Part shown: in pieces, positions 18,803-28,330 of the stretch
Layout of the letters: each line of letters begins with the position of its first letter
Numbering within the stretch: the stretch's first letter is position 1
Assembly (NCBI RefSeq): GCF_000463155.2
Contig: NZ_AWFZ01000002.1
Span: 1-64,000, forward strand
Length of the DNA: 64,000 nucleotides
DNA from: Siccibacter turicensis LMG 23730
GTDB lineage: Bacteria; Pseudomonadota; Gammaproteobacteria; Enterobacterales; Enterobacteriaceae
Direction of reading: 5' to 3'
Notes under the pieces: model-generated
Database searches by the model: none
Seen by the model: the letters and a program-made list of their open reading frames with translations, nothing else
Told to the model about the DNA's origin: nothing
Program-made: the position numbers and the translations under genes

Positions 18803-19383
18803 GGTATTTCCTCCTTGCAGTTGCTGCTCTTTTTTCGTCTGTCGCGATGGCTACACAGATGGAAGGTTTTGGCGCCAACTACTACGACTACGATAACTTA
18901 TCTGTCACCCGCTATGTCACTCATAACGCCTTAGTGCCTGATGTGATAGTGGGCGATGGTCTGTTTGTAATGGAATTTAGCAGTCTTGCAGACATTGCAA
19001 AAAAGACTGGCGTCGCGGTTAATCAGGACGACAGGGCATCATGGATTTGCCTGAGCGCTACGGGTATTAACTACTGGTTTATCTCTGATAACGAGATGGG
19101 GCACGGCGATTTGACCACCATCGCGGTTGCCAGCGATGGCAAGCAAAAAGGCTGTTCTTCTTACGGTGGTGATTTACGCGTCAAAGTGAAGGGAATCCCG
19201 TTACTGGGGGCAGCCGCTAACGATCTCGCATTGACCTTTCCGAACGAGCCTGGCGGTAACATCACGCAATATTGCACTGACACCAAACGTTACGGTGATT
19301 TCACGCAAACAAACTGTCTTCAATATTATTTCGACCATAAAACGGTTGGAGGCGTAATGATTAGCCAGATGACATCCAACTAA
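18799..19383 (+). CDS. Probable periplasmic immunity protein for the Tlde1-like effector
   Basis: 194 residues with a clear Sec signal peptide (residues 1-18, MRYFLLAVAALFSSVAMA) and several cysteines in the mature part (in WICLS, GCSS, YCTD and NCLQ), suggesting disulfides and a periplasmic fold. It starts inside the effector stop codon (ATGA) and is therefore tightly co-translated. Tlde1 effectors are encoded beside a periplasmic immunity protein (Tldi1), so this role is inferred from position and localisation. I do not recognise the sequence family independently. Confidence 0.7.
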   Translation: MRYFLLAVAALFSSVAMATQMEGFGANYYDYDNLSVTRYVTHNALVPDVIVGDGLFVMEFSSLADIAKKTGVAVNQDDRASWICLSATGINYWFISDNEMGHGDLTTIAVASDGKQKGCSSYGGDLRVKVKGIPLLGAAANDLALTFPNEPGGNITQYCTDTKRYGDFTQTNCLQYYFDHKTVGGVMISQMTSN

Positions 19384-19391
19384 ATAGCCGA

Positions 19392-19418
19392 TAAAGGCTG
19401 CTCAGAACACAGCCTTTA
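19392..19418 (+). terminator. Hairpin ending the hcp-effector-immunity unit
   Basis: TAAAGGCTG (19392-19400) and CAGCCTTTA (19410-19418) are exact inverse complements with a 9-nt loop, 8 bp after the immunity gene. The T tract is short, so terminator strength is uncertain. It separates the island from the convergent ompL. Confidence 0.65.
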
Positions 19419-19468
19419 CCGGGATGGTGAAATCAACCACCTGTCACGCATACCTTTACGGTTTTTAC

Positions 19469-20158
19469 CTAAAACGCGTAGCGCAAGCCGAGGCGTACCC
19501 GATACTGCTCGCGGTTATAGTCATTCCAGCGATCGAGCCACTGTAACTCCAGATAGGGCAGCCAGTGCCGGTCGAGCTTATAGCGGAAGCCGTTGGTTAT
19601 TTCCCAGTGATGGTCTTTGCCGTTTTTACTGTGGTAGTCATTCACCCGCTGGAAGAAATGGGGTTCGAACGTATAGGTGAGCGAATCCGTTACCTTCAGA
19701 TTCCAGTAATTCGCGAATTCATGGGTGTCGTTTTTATCCATGATGCCGTTGACGTCCGGCGTATCGTAATTATTGTGGTTATAGCGATAGCGGAAGGTCA
19801 GATTAAAGACGGGAGTAAACTGATAATTGGTATCCAGATATAGCGCACCGCCGGAACCGTCGCGGCTGTCGTTTACCAGGCCGCCCGGCTGAAATGTCAG
19901 GCGACGGGTTGGCTTGAAAAGAGGATACCAGCCCTCGATTTCATTATAGCTGTGTTTGATTTCGTCCCATTTCCCGACGTCGTAGGCATTCGTCACCATC
20001 AGCCCGGCACCCATGTCAAAATTATACCCGGCACGCAAAATCACCTCGTGACGATCCGAGGCGGTATTCCAGGCCTCGCGTGTTTCCACATAGGCGCCCG
20101 CCGTCGCACCGCCTGAGAACGCCGTCGCGATCAGCAGGCTGTATTTCAGGTATTTCAT
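19469..20158 (-). CDS. ompL: Outer-membrane porin OmpL (KdgM family)
   Basis: A 229-residue precursor with a signal peptide (about 1-20) and alternating beta-strands ending in the aromatic RLGLRYAF, the usual C-terminal signature for BAM recognition. It closely matches E. coli OmpL of the KdgM 12-strand oligogalacturonate porin family. In the sulfoquinovose cluster it is the likely entry route for sulfoquinovosides. It is the last gene of the minus-strand operon and is separated from yihO by a hairpin. Confidence 0.93.
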   Translation of the reverse strand: MKYLKYSLLIATAFSGGATAGAYVETREAWNTASDRHEVILRAGYNFDMGAGLMVTNAYDVGKWDEIKHSYNEIEGWYPLFKPTRRLTFQPGGLVNDSRDGSGGALYLDTNYQFTPVFNLTFRYRYNHNNYDTPDVNGIMDKNDTHEFANYWNLKVTDSLTYTFEPHFFQRVNDYHSKNGKDHHWEITNGFRYKLDRHWLPYLELQWLDRWNDYNREQYRVRLGLRYAF

Positions 20159-20177
20159 ATCATATTCCCTTATTTTA

Positions 20178-20224
20178 ATCCCAGGACGACCGTCTGCGCC
20201 GCTGGCAATATCCGACGGTCTTTT
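20178..20224. repeat. Stem-loop between yihO and ompL
   Basis: GACCGTC and GACGGTC flank about 19 nt. The following TTTTGTTTT is on the plus strand, so in the minus-strand operon RNA it is a hairpin without a U tail. It is more likely a processing or stability element than a terminator for these genes. Confidence 0.45.
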
Positions 20225-20227
20225 GTT

Positions 20228-21661
20228 TTATTTATAGTGAGGTAGCGGGCACGGCCCCGTTGACGCCTCCGCGGGCGTGTTGCCTGCGCCTTTTTTACGC
20301 CGGGCAATATCCTCAATAATGAAAGCGAAGCGCGCTTCGTTGAGCTTATAAAAGAAGCCCATCGTTACCGCGGCGAGCACCGCCAGTGCGGCGGGCCAGA
20401 TAAACAGCAGCTGCCGAAGCCCGGCGAGCGTCGCCTCACTTTGCAGGACATTAGGCACATAGCCGATCTGCGTCAGCATGATGCCCGGTAAGAACCCGGC
20501 CAGCGCGGCGGAGATTTTGCGCGAGAAGGTATAGCCGGTATACACCGACCCTTCGGCACGAATCCCCGTTTTCCACTCCCCGTAATCCACCGTATCCGGC
20601 ACCAGCGCCCAGTTAAGGCTGTTAACAAAGGCGGTGCCGAAAAACGCCATGCAGGAAAACAGCACAAAGCTGAACGAGGTCGCGCCCCACAGGTAGTTCA
20701 GCACGTCGCCAAGCGCCCAGAGCGCCAGTCCGCCGAGATACACCTGCTTTTTACCGAAGCGCTTTACCGCAGCGGGCACCAGCAGCACGCCAATCAAAAT
20801 GCAGCCCATGCTGAACAGCCCCATCCACGACAGCAGGTGGATATCGCTCAACACGTACTGGGTGTAGTAAACCTGAATGGCCAGCTTGATGTTGAACGCC
20901 GCAAGGGTGCAGAGGTTCGCAATGCACAGCACCAGCAGCGGCGGATTGCGGAATATCGAGCAGAATGACTTCGCGATGCTCGGCTTGTGATGATCGGGTG
21001 AGACCTCGACGTAGCGCTCGTTGACGCCCCGATAGCACCACCACATGCAAAACAGCCCGCAGCAGGCAAAACAGAACGCCGCCAGCAGATAGCCCAGGGA
21101 TGGCGTAGTGGTGAACAGGGCCTGAAGCGGCATAAAACCGACCGTGCAGAGCAGCAGACCCAGCGTCGCGCCGCCCTGACGCCAGGCGGCCAGCTGCGCG
21201 CGCTCCTGCGGATTTTTGGTGATGGCCGGCACCATGGCGCCGTAGGCGCAGTTCATCAGGCTATAAAACAGGCCAAACAGCATAAACAGCACGGTCGCCA
21301 GCGCCGTCTTTACCGTCAGGCTAAAGTCGTTCGCCATAAACTGCGCCGTGGCCACCAGCGCCACGGGTACGGAGGCGTAGAGGATAAACGGCCTGAATTT
21401 CCCCCGTGGCCCGATATGGCGCCGCGAATCCACCAGCACACCGGTGAGCATGTCGGTGAAGGCGGTAAAAAACTTGGCGATCAGAAAGATGATCCCGCCG
21501 TAAAAAGCGGGCAGTCCCAGATCATCGGTGTAGAACTTCAGCAGGTACAGCGTCCCGATGCAGAGCATCAGGTTTGAGCCGAAGTCGCCCATGCCATACG
21601 CCACCTTTTCCCGCAGGCTCAGCCGGAGCGTCAGCGGGTCGTGATGAGTGAATACCGTCAT
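20228..21661 (-). CDS. yihO: Sulfoquinovose transporter YihO (GPH family)
   Basis: A 477-residue, 12-TM sugar:cation symporter of the glycoside-pentoside-hexuronide family. It has the conserved REKVAYGMGDFGSNL start and WRQGGATLGLLLCTVGF. Near-identical in register to E. coli YihO, which is assigned to uptake of sulfoquinovose and its glycosides. The ATG at 21661 has GAGGATCGG upstream. Adjacent paralogue yihP shares about half its residues, indicating an old tandem duplication. Confidence 0.94.
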   Translation of the reverse strand: MTVFTHHDPLTLRLSLREKVAYGMGDFGSNLMLCIGTLYLLKFYTDDLGLPAFYGGIIFLIAKFFTAFTDMLTGVLVDSRRHIGPRGKFRPFILYASVPVALVATAQFMANDFSLTVKTALATVLFMLFGLFYSLMNCAYGAMVPAITKNPQERAQLAAWRQGGATLGLLLCTVGFMPLQALFTTTPSLGYLLAAFCFACCGLFCMWWCYRGVNERYVEVSPDHHKPSIAKSFCSIFRNPPLLVLCIANLCTLAAFNIKLAIQVYYTQYVLSDIHLLSWMGLFSMGCILIGVLLVPAAVKRFGKKQVYLGGLALWALGDVLNYLWGATSFSFVLFSCMAFFGTAFVNSLNWALVPDTVDYGEWKTGIRAEGSVYTGYTFSRKISAALAGFLPGIMLTQIGYVPNVLQSEATLAGLRQLLFIWPAALAVLAAVTMGFFYKLNEARFAFIIEDIARRKKGAGNTPAEASTGPCPLPHYK

Positions 21662-21712
21662 AGCCGATCCTCAAAGCGAAGGCCTGCGCCCACGGGGCAG
21701 GCACCCTCATGG

Positions 21713-23107
21713 TTATGCGCCAGGCGATAACGCCCGCTTACGATTTTCCAGCTCATCCACAATCCGCACGTACATCTTCTCGTTCAGGTTGTAGAAGCAG
21801 CCCATGGCGACAATCGTCACCACCGCCAGCACGCACGGCCAGATGAAAATCAGCTCGCGCAGGCCTTCTGTCGTGGCGGCAGACTGCACCGCGTTTGGCA
21901 CATAGCCGATCTGCGTCAGCATCAGACCAGGGAAAAAACCGGCCAGCGCCTGAGAGACTTTTCGAAAGAAGGTGAATCCGGTGTAGACCGTGCCTTCCGA
22001 GCGTACGCCGGTGCGCCACTCGCCGTACTCCACCGTGTCGGACACCAGCGCCCAGTTCAGGCTGTTCACAAACGCGGAGCCGAAAAAGGCCAGGCAGGAG
22101 AACGCCACAAAGCTCACCGAATCGCTGCCGAATGCATAGTTGAGCAGGTCGCCCACCGCCCAGATTAGCAGCCCGCCGATATAGACCTTCTTCTTGCCGA
22201 AGCGCCGCACCGCGCCGGGCATCAGGAAGACGCCGATAAAAATACAGCCCATGCTGAAGAAGCCCATATACGAGAGCAGAATAGGGTCGTTAAGCACGTA
22301 CTGCGTGTAGTAGACCTGAATGGCGAGCTTGACGTTGAACGCCCCAAGAGTGCAGAGGTTGGCGATGCACAGCACAAAGAGCGGGCGGTTGCCGGCGATG
22401 GCGCGAAACGATGCCAGCAGCCCCGGTTTGTGTGCCGGGCTGGTGGCCGCGGCTTCCACGTAGCGCTCGCGCGTGCCGGCATAGCACCACCACATAAACA
22501 GCAGGCCGAACAGCGAGAACAGCGTGGCAGCGACGATATAGCTCAGCTGCGGGTTGCCTTCGATCAGGTTCATCACCGGCACAAAGCCGACGGTACACAG
22601 CAGCAGGCCCAGCGTGGCGCCGCCCTGACGCCACGCCGCCAGCGACGCGCGCTCGTCCGGGTTTTTGGTGATAGCGGGCACCATCGCGCCATAGGAGCAG
22701 TTCATCATGCTGAAGAACAACCCGTAGAGCATAAACAGCACCGTCGCCATCACCGCTTTGCCGGTGACCTCGAACGGCGTGCCGACAAAGTTGGCGATCG
22801 CCAGCAGCGTCACCGGAAAGGCGGCGTACAGCACGAAGGGCCGGAACTTGCCCTTAGGGCCGATATTGCGCCGCGAGTCGAGCATGATCCCGGTACCCAT
22901 GTCGGTAAACGCGGTAAAGAACTTGGCGATCAAAAAGATAATGCCGCCGTAAGTGCCCGGCAGACCCAGCACGTCGGTATAAAACTTCAGCAGATAGAGC
23001 GTGCCGATATCCAGCAGAATATTGGAGCCCAGATCGCCCATCCCATAGGCGAGTTTTTCCTTAAACGGCAGGCGTAGGGTTGCCGAATCCGAAGTGTGTT
23101 GACTCAT
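21713..23107 (-). CDS. yihP: GPH-family transporter YihP (proposed DHPS exporter)
   Basis: 464 residues and 12 predicted membrane helices, paralogous to yihO (shared EKLAYGMGDLGSN, NPDERASLAAWRQGG). In E. coli the cluster needs a step to export 2,3-dihydroxypropane-1-sulfonate, and YihP is the proposed carrier. Direct evidence is limited, and it might instead import glycosides. The ATG at 23107 is preceded by GGAGAAC. The gap to yihQ is 45 bp. Confidence 0.93.
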   Translation of the reverse strand: MSQHTSDSATLRLPFKEKLAYGMGDLGSNILLDIGTLYLLKFYTDVLGLPGTYGGIIFLIAKFFTAFTDMGTGIMLDSRRNIGPKGKFRPFVLYAAFPVTLLAIANFVGTPFEVTGKAVMATVLFMLYGLFFSMMNCSYGAMVPAITKNPDERASLAAWRQGGATLGLLLCTVGFVPVMNLIEGNPQLSYIVAATLFSLFGLLFMWWCYAGTRERYVEAAATSPAHKPGLLASFRAIAGNRPLFVLCIANLCTLGAFNVKLAIQVYYTQYVLNDPILLSYMGFFSMGCIFIGVFLMPGAVRRFGKKKVYIGGLLIWAVGDLLNYAFGSDSVSFVAFSCLAFFGSAFVNSLNWALVSDTVEYGEWRTGVRSEGTVYTGFTFFRKVSQALAGFFPGLMLTQIGYVPNAVQSAATTEGLRELIFIWPCVLAVVTIVAMGCFYNLNEKMYVRIVDELENRKRALSPGA

Positions 23108-23152
23108 TATTGTTCTCCATCTGCCCGCAGGTTTCCCTGCGGGCGAGCCTCA

Positions 23153-25189
23153 TCAGATATGACGTAATGTGCTAAACAGATCTGCCCACTCGCTGTCCGC
23201 GCGATAAAACACCGGTGGTTTACCGAGCGGTGCAGCGACCGTCACGTCGCCGCCGCGGTACGTCTCGCCCGTCCAGAGATGAACCCAGTTGTCCTCCGGC
23301 AGGTACAGCGTCCAGTCATCGCGCCCCTGGTCATATACCGGCGCCACCAGCAGATCGCGACCCAGCAGATACTGGTACTTCAGCGTGTAGGTTCGCGCGT
23401 CCTCTTCGTAGTGCAAAAACAGCGGACGCATCACCGGCAGGCCGGTTTTGGCATTCTGCGCCACCGCCTGTTTCAGGTAGGGCTTCAGGGTGGTGAACAC
23501 GGTGGTCATGCGGGCAAAGTGGGCGATGGTGTCGTCGTCGCTGTCGAACTGCCAGTTGTCGCCGGGACGATTGCCTTCATGCGTGCGCATCATCGGCGTG
23601 AAGGCACTGAAGTCGCACCAGCGCAGCAACAGCTCTTTACTGCGCTTCATCTCAAACAGCGTGGTGTAGCCGCCGATGTCGCTGTGGTGCAGACCGTGGC
23701 CGGACATCCCCAGCGACAGCGCAGCAGGCACCACGGAGGCCAGACCGTCGTCGAGGCTCCAGTCGACGTTCTGGTCGCCGGCCCACATCATCGTCGAATA
23801 TTTCTGGCTGCCGGTGTAACCGGCGCGCATAAAGAACAGCACTTCGCCGAGTTTGCCGGTCTCTTCCAGCGCTTCGTAGTTACACTTCGCCCACAGCGCA
23901 GGCCACGCGTTGTGCATGATCTCGGCGCTGACGCCGTTGTGCAGGTGGGTATCGGTCGGCAGGTACTCGCCGAAGTCTGCCATCCAGCCGTTGCAGCCAA
24001 AGGCGATGAGATTCTCTTTGATGACGTTCTTGTACCACTCATAGGCCTGGGGATTGGTCAGGTCGATAACCCCGGCGTAGAACTCGCCGAACTCGACGTG
24101 ATAATCCTTGCCCGCGGCATCTTTGGTCAGAAAACCTCGCGCCGCTGCCTCTGCGCACAGCTCGCGGTCGCTTGCCACATAGGGGTTGATATAGGAGAGA
24201 AACTGCACGCCCTCGGCGTTCCACGCCTTAACACGCTCATCGAGCTGCGGGTAGAGATCGCGGTTCCACTTCCAGTTCCACATCACGCGTTTGCCAAACG
24301 AGGTCATGCGGATGCCGGACCAGTCCTGCGCCCAGATGCCGTTCACCTTGACCCCGTGGCGGCGCAGGGTATCCAGTTTTTGCTGGCAGACTTCAGTGCC
24401 TCCCTGCACGCCGAGCGTCACCCCGTCATACACCCAGTCGGGCAGTTCCGGCTGACGGCCCAGCAGCGCGGTGAGTTTTTCCAGCAGTTCGATGTAGTCA
24501 GAGGCACATTCGAAGCGGATCGTCGCGTTATCCTCCCAGAACGCCAGCTCGTGAAAGTCCGGAGCGCTGAAGTCGAAATTCATATAGCAGCTGTTATCGA
24601 CGTGGCAGAAGTACTTCTGGGTACTGACGAAGGTGGGCTGGGGGAAGAAGGTCCAGTAGTAATCCCCGCCGGCGTTCTCTTTGCAGTCGGCCTGCCAGGT
24701 CACATAGCTCTGCTTATTGCGGCCCACGCCCTGTTCACTGGTCCACAGCGGGAAGGGTTTACCGCGCAGATCGAAGTACGAGAACTGCTCGCCGCAGCCG
24801 TAGATGTGATCGGCTGGCTGGGCCGCCAGCCGCAGCCAGAGACGGTTGTGGGAGGGCGCATCGTTTTTCAGGTTCAGCACCAGGCGTCCCGCCTCGTCGG
24901 CGCTGACCCGCAGCGTGGCGCAGATCGTATCGCCCCGGGTAAAGCGGATGCTCCATCCCGTGGCGTCGGGCAGTACGGTGGCATCGGTGAGCGCGACCTT
25001 CTCGTGCAGCCGGTCTTTGATGCTGAAATTGCCGCGGAACATCTCGATATCCGCGGTGCCCGCCCCGGCCCATACGCAGGGCGTTTCCGGGGTGTGGCGC
25101 AGAATAAGACGCTGGTGGTAACAGAGCGTAAAGCCCTGCGCCTGTGGCGTCACGGTAATAGCGGTCAGAGTCGGTTGTAGGGCAGGCAT
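23153..25189 (-). CDS. yihQ: Sulfoquinovosidase (GH31)
   Basis: Hydrolyses alpha-sulfoquinovosides such as sulfoquinovosyl glycerol to sulfoquinovose. From the ATG at 25189 (AAGAGG upstream) it has 678 residues, and the E. coli numbering holds: nucleophile Asp405 (GWMADFGEY), acid/base Asp472 (AGDQNVDW), and sulfonate-binding residues Arg301, Trp304 and Tyr508 are all present. It should therefore be active and specific for the sulfo-sugar rather than glucose. Cytoplasmic. A longer start at 25210 is not supported. Confidence 0.97.
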   Translation of the reverse strand: MPALQPTLTAITVTPQAQGFTLCYHQRLILRHTPETPCVWAGAGTADIEMFRGNFSIKDRLHEKVALTDATVLPDATGWSIRFTRGDTICATLRVSADEAGRLVLNLKNDAPSHNRLWLRLAAQPADHIYGCGEQFSYFDLRGKPFPLWTSEQGVGRNKQSYVTWQADCKENAGGDYYWTFFPQPTFVSTQKYFCHVDNSCYMNFDFSAPDFHELAFWEDNATIRFECASDYIELLEKLTALLGRQPELPDWVYDGVTLGVQGGTEVCQQKLDTLRRHGVKVNGIWAQDWSGIRMTSFGKRVMWNWKWNRDLYPQLDERVKAWNAEGVQFLSYINPYVASDRELCAEAAARGFLTKDAAGKDYHVEFGEFYAGVIDLTNPQAYEWYKNVIKENLIAFGCNGWMADFGEYLPTDTHLHNGVSAEIMHNAWPALWAKCNYEALEETGKLGEVLFFMRAGYTGSQKYSTMMWAGDQNVDWSLDDGLASVVPAALSLGMSGHGLHHSDIGGYTTLFEMKRSKELLLRWCDFSAFTPMMRTHEGNRPGDNWQFDSDDDTIAHFARMTTVFTTLKPYLKQAVAQNAKTGLPVMRPLFLHYEEDARTYTLKYQYLLGRDLLVAPVYDQGRDDWTLYLPEDNWVHLWTGETYRGGDVTVAAPLGKPPVFYRADSEWADLFSTLRHI

Positions 25190-25251
25190 GATGACCTCTT
25201 GTCGAGTCAATGGGTGTTGAGCCGCGCGAGGGCGGCTCTGTCGTTATTGTT

Positions 25252-26493
25252 TTATCGGGCGTTGCAGTCGAGCAGGCCGGCGGCGACCGCCGGGGCCAGC
25301 CCGGGTGCCAGCGGCAGGCGAGGGATCACCAGACAGTGCAGCAGGTGGTAGATATCCTGCTTACCGTCCCAGACCTTAGTGGTGACCGCGTTGTTGGCGT
25401 CCAGCTCCTGCCACCAGGAGCCGTTTTCATAATCCATCAGATAGGTGATGCAGTACTCCCACCAGGTCTGATACCAGGTTTCGTACTGCGGATCGCCGGT
25501 GACGGTATAGAGCGCGTAAGCGGTGCCCATCGCCTCCACAATCGGCCAGCGCACGCGTTCGCGCACGATAGGCTTACCGTCCCAGTCGACGGTATAGACA
25601 ATGCCGTCTGCGCCATCGGGCGCCCAGGCGTCGCGAATGGTCGCGTGGAACAGCCCTTTCGCATCCTCCAGCAGCCACGCCGGCGGAGTCTCGAAGCGGG
25701 CTTCAAGCGCCGCGCGCAGGTGCAGCATCAGGCGGCCCCACTCGATCCAGTGGCCCGGCGTGCCGCCATAGGCGCGGAAGCGGTGCGCCGGATTATCTTT
25801 GTTGTAATCGCGTATCGGGTTCCAGTGGGTGTCGAAATGCTCGTTGACGCGATACGCGTTGTTACGGGCAACGTCGTGGATGATCACCGAGGCAATGCGC
25901 AGCGCGCGGTCCAGCCATTTGCGATCGTGGGTGACGTCGTAAACAATCAGAAAGGCTTCGACCGCGTGCATATTGGCATTGCCGCCCCGGTAGGCTTCCG
26001 TTTCGCTGAAGGCTTCGTCCCACGACTCCAGGCACATCTGCTCCTCTTCGCTCCAGAAATATTTCTCAATCACGGCGATCGCATCGTCCAGCAGCGCCCG
26101 CGCCGCCGGGTGACCGGTGGTAACCGCACTGGCCGCGCCCAGCAGCACGAAGAAATGCTGATAGCCCTGCTTGGACGCATCAATCACGCCCTCATCGTTT
26201 ACGCAGGCGTACCAGCCGCCATACCGCTTGTCGCGCAGCGCCCCGTTAAGCGCGTTAATCCCGTGTTCGACCAGGGAGTACGCCCCCGGACGTCCCATGG
26301 CGGCAGCAACCGCATACACGTGCAGCATACGGGCGGTGACCCACAGGTGGGTGCCCTTATCAGCTTTCACCTGGCCGTTGTTGCCCAGCCAGCCAAACCC
26401 GGTTGGCACCGCGGCGTTTTTGCCAAAGGCAAAAATGCGATCCGTTTCCTGCTCGAGCCAGCGATTGTGGCTCAGGGTGTTAAACCATTTCAT
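25252..26493 (-). CDS. yihS: Sulfoquinovose isomerase YihS
   Basis: Isomerises sulfoquinovose to sulfofructose. It is an (alpha/alpha)6-barrel related to N-acylglucosamine epimerases. From the ATG at 26493 it has 413 residues like E. coli, and the AGAGGG ribosome-binding site is correctly spaced for this start rather than for 26499. Catalytic/recognition residues Arg55 and His248 ([10 protein letters not shown]) are in place. The gap to yihQ is only 62 bp: the mutarotase gene yihR that lies here in E. coli is missing. Confidence 0.96.
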   Translation of the reverse strand: MKWFNTLSHNRWLEQETDRIFAFGKNAAVPTGFGWLGNNGQVKADKGTHLWVTARMLHVYAVAAAMGRPGAYSLVEHGINALNGALRDKRYGGWYACVNDEGVIDASKQGYQHFFVLLGAASAVTTGHPAARALLDDAIAVIEKYFWSEEEQMCLESWDEAFSETEAYRGGNANMHAVEAFLIVYDVTHDRKWLDRALRIASVIIHDVARNNAYRVNEHFDTHWNPIRDYNKDNPAHRFRAYGGTPGHWIEWGRLMLHLRAALEARFETPPAWLLEDAKGLFHATIRDAWAPDGADGIVYTVDWDGKPIVRERVRWPIVEAMGTAYALYTVTGDPQYETWYQTWWEYCITYLMDYENGSWWQELDANNAVTTKVWDGKQDIYHLLHCLVIPRLPLAPGLAPAVAAGLLDCNAR

Positions 26494-26508
26494 CAGCATG
26501 TCCCTCTG

Positions 26509-27384
26509 TTAGCGGCGAGCCATCATCTCGTCGACAATTTCACCTAAACGCTGCAGCTTTGGTGCGGCGATATCACGCAGCATCAGTTCGGTATCCGGCA
26601 GGCCCACCACCGATGACCACACGGCGCGGCCGGCCAGGAACCCGGAGGCACCGGCCAGCATGGCGACCCGTACCGCTCTGGGAAACAGTTTTTCATCCAC
26701 GCCCGAGGAGAGGATCACCCAGGGCATGTTGATGTGTTCATTGAGTCGCTGTGAGGCTTCCAGCAGCGCCTGCTGAGTGCCTTTGCCGTTGAGCGGCATC
26801 TCGACTTTGTAGAGATCGGCCCCGCTGTCGCCCAGCTCTTTTGCCGCCTCGATGATGGCCTGCTCCCGGTCAAAGCGATCCCCGCGACGCGGCGGGCGCA
26901 CCACCGGCTCGATAATGCTGAGCAGCCCGTGGGCATGGCAGAGCTGGTTAAACGCCCGCACCATCTCAAGACGCTGCCCGCGATCTTCATCGCTGCGCCA
27001 CAGCACCAGCAGCTTCAGCGCTTTGCCGCCGTCGCGTCTGACCGCTTCAGGATCGACATGCTTATCAATGACCACGCTGTCCACCGGAATGCCGTTGCCG
27101 GGAATAAACGCATCCGCGGCGACGATGGTGGCGCAGGGTTGCGCCACGGCGCGCTGGGCGATCACCTGGCGATAGCAGAACTGCTGGTCCACGAGAATGG
27201 CGGAGGCGTAGGGGGAGAGCACTTTGGCGGCGCTCACTTTAAAATCGGTGAGTACCTGATCGGTGACCGGCTGCGCGGCACCGGCTGCGGCGAACATCAG
27301 GCGCATCGCTTCGCGCTGGTCCACGGCCAGCATGGCGAAGCCACCGGAGGGACGGGTGATGTCAGTCAGGGTATAGTGATTCAT
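26509..27384 (-). CDS. yihT: 6-deoxy-6-sulfofructose-1-phosphate aldolase YihT
   Basis: Class I aldolase cleaving sulfofructose 1-phosphate to dihydroxyacetone phosphate and sulfolactaldehyde. 291 residues (E. coli 292). The Schiff-base Lys193 (DLYKVEMPL) is at the expected position, and sulfonate-binding basic residues occur around VDQREAMR and VIDKHVD. Spaced 15 bp from yihS and 10 bp from yihU in one operon. Confidence 0.96.
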   Translation of the reverse strand: MNHYTLTDITRPSGGFAMLAVDQREAMRLMFAAAGAAQPVTDQVLTDFKVSAAKVLSPYASAILVDQQFCYRQVIAQRAVAQPCATIVAADAFIPGNGIPVDSVVIDKHVDPEAVRRDGGKALKLLVLWRSDEDRGQRLEMVRAFNQLCHAHGLLSIIEPVVRPPRRGDRFDREQAIIEAAKELGDSGADLYKVEMPLNGKGTQQALLEASQRLNEHINMPWVILSSGVDEKLFPRAVRVAMLAGASGFLAGRAVWSSVVGLPDTELMLRDIAAPKLQRLGEIVDEMMARR

Positions 27385-27394
27385 GTTGCAGTCC

Positions 27395-28282
27395 TTATTG
27401 AGATGTCAGCCCGGCAGCGGCCCGGACCTGTTCGAGAATGGCGGTCCAGTCCTGGCGGCCACGGCCCGCAGCGCGCGCCTGGCTATAGACTTCCCGGGAA
27501 GCGGCGCCGAGCGGCATCGGGACGTGGAGCTGATTGGCGACGTCCAGCGCGATACCAAGATCCTTATGCGCGAGATCGATCATGAAGGCCGGGGAGAGAT
27601 CCCCTTTCAGCACCTTGTTGGGCCAGGTGGTGGTGAAGTGACCTTTGCCTGCGGGGGTGCCGTTCATCACCTTGAGCGCCACGTCGAAGGAGAGCCCCAG
27701 CGCCTCGCACAGCGCGGCGGCTTCGGCAGAAAGCGCATTCAGGGCGATACTCATGTAGTTGTTGATCAGCTTGACGCGAATACCCATGCCCGGCCCGCCC
27801 GCCGCAATCAGCTCATTGCCCATCGCCATCAGCACCGGGGTTGCACGCTCCACCTGTTCCGGCGTGCCGCCCGCCAGCAGCAGCAGCGTGCCGGCAATGG
27901 CATGATCGGAGGTGCGTCCTACTGGCACATCCATCATGCTGAAGCCGCGCTGGTGCATGTCGTGAATCAGGCGATCCGTTTGCAGCGGATGAATGGTGGA
28001 CATATCAATGGTCAGCGCCGTCGTGGATAACCCTTCACACACGCCCTGGTCGCCAAACAGCACCTCGCGAACCAGATCGCCATTGGGCAACATGGTGATG
28101 ACGAACGCGGCGCCGCGTGCGGCCTGGGAGGGCGACGCCGCGGCGGTTGCACCCTGTTCCACCAGCGACTGCACCGCCTGCGGATTGAGATCGAAGACCT
28201 GAAGCTGGTGGCCGCGACGCAGTAAATTGCCTGCCATCGGTGCGCCCATCTGCCCCAGACCAATAAATGCGATTACTGACAT
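27395..28282 (-). CDS. yihU: Sulfolactaldehyde reductase YihU
   Basis: NADH-dependent reduction of 3-sulfolactaldehyde to 2,3-dihydroxypropane-1-sulfonate, which is then excreted. A beta-hydroxyacid dehydrogenase with [10 protein letters not shown] (Rossmann loop, residues 8-17), DVPVGRTSD (substrate block) and the catalytic Lys in [10 protein letters not shown]. From the ATG at 28282 (AGGAGAGCG upstream) it has 295 residues. The first gene of the leftward sulfo-EMP operon. Confidence 0.96.
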   Translation of the reverse strand: MSVIAFIGLGQMGAPMAGNLLRRGHQLQVFDLNPQAVQSLVEQGATAAASPSQAARGAAFVITMLPNGDLVREVLFGDQGVCEGLSTTALTIDMSTIHPLQTDRLIHDMHQRGFSMMDVPVGRTSDHAIAGTLLLLAGGTPEQVERATPVLMAMGNELIAAGGPGMGIRVKLINNYMSIALNALSAEAAALCEALGLSFDVALKVMNGTPAGKGHFTTTWPNKVLKGDLSPAFMIDLAHKDLGIALDVANQLHVPMPLGAASREVYSQARAAGRGRQDWTAILEQVRAAAGLTSQ

Positions 28283-28307
28283 ACGCTCTCCTGTAACAAA
28301 GGGGGTT

Positions 28308-28330
28308 GTCATATTTTGTCTGTATATGAC
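28308..28330. promoter_or_regulatory. Candidate YihW (CsqR) operator
   Basis: GTCATAT (28308-28314) and ATATGAC (28324-28330) are exact inverse complements separated by 9 bp, in the 169-bp divergent yihU/yihV spacer. TTGTC/TTGTCTG direct repeats lie around it. CsqR is known to bind this spacer in E. coli. The assignment of this exact dyad is my inference. Confidence 0.55.

Noticed and set aside
17952-19383. A full T6SS gene cluster
   Set aside because: Only hcp, effector and immunity are present. No tss sheath, baseplate, membrane-complex or ClpV gene is in the window.
23279-25180. A 633-codon plus-strand open frame opposite yihQ
   Set aside because: It lies entirely antisense to a GH31 gene with all catalytic residues. 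Long antisense frames are expected in GC-rich coding DNA, and the translation has no recognisable domain.
25210-26547. A 445-codon plus-strand frame opposite yihS
   Set aside because: It is antisense to a complete, well-conserved isomerase gene and has no domain of its own.
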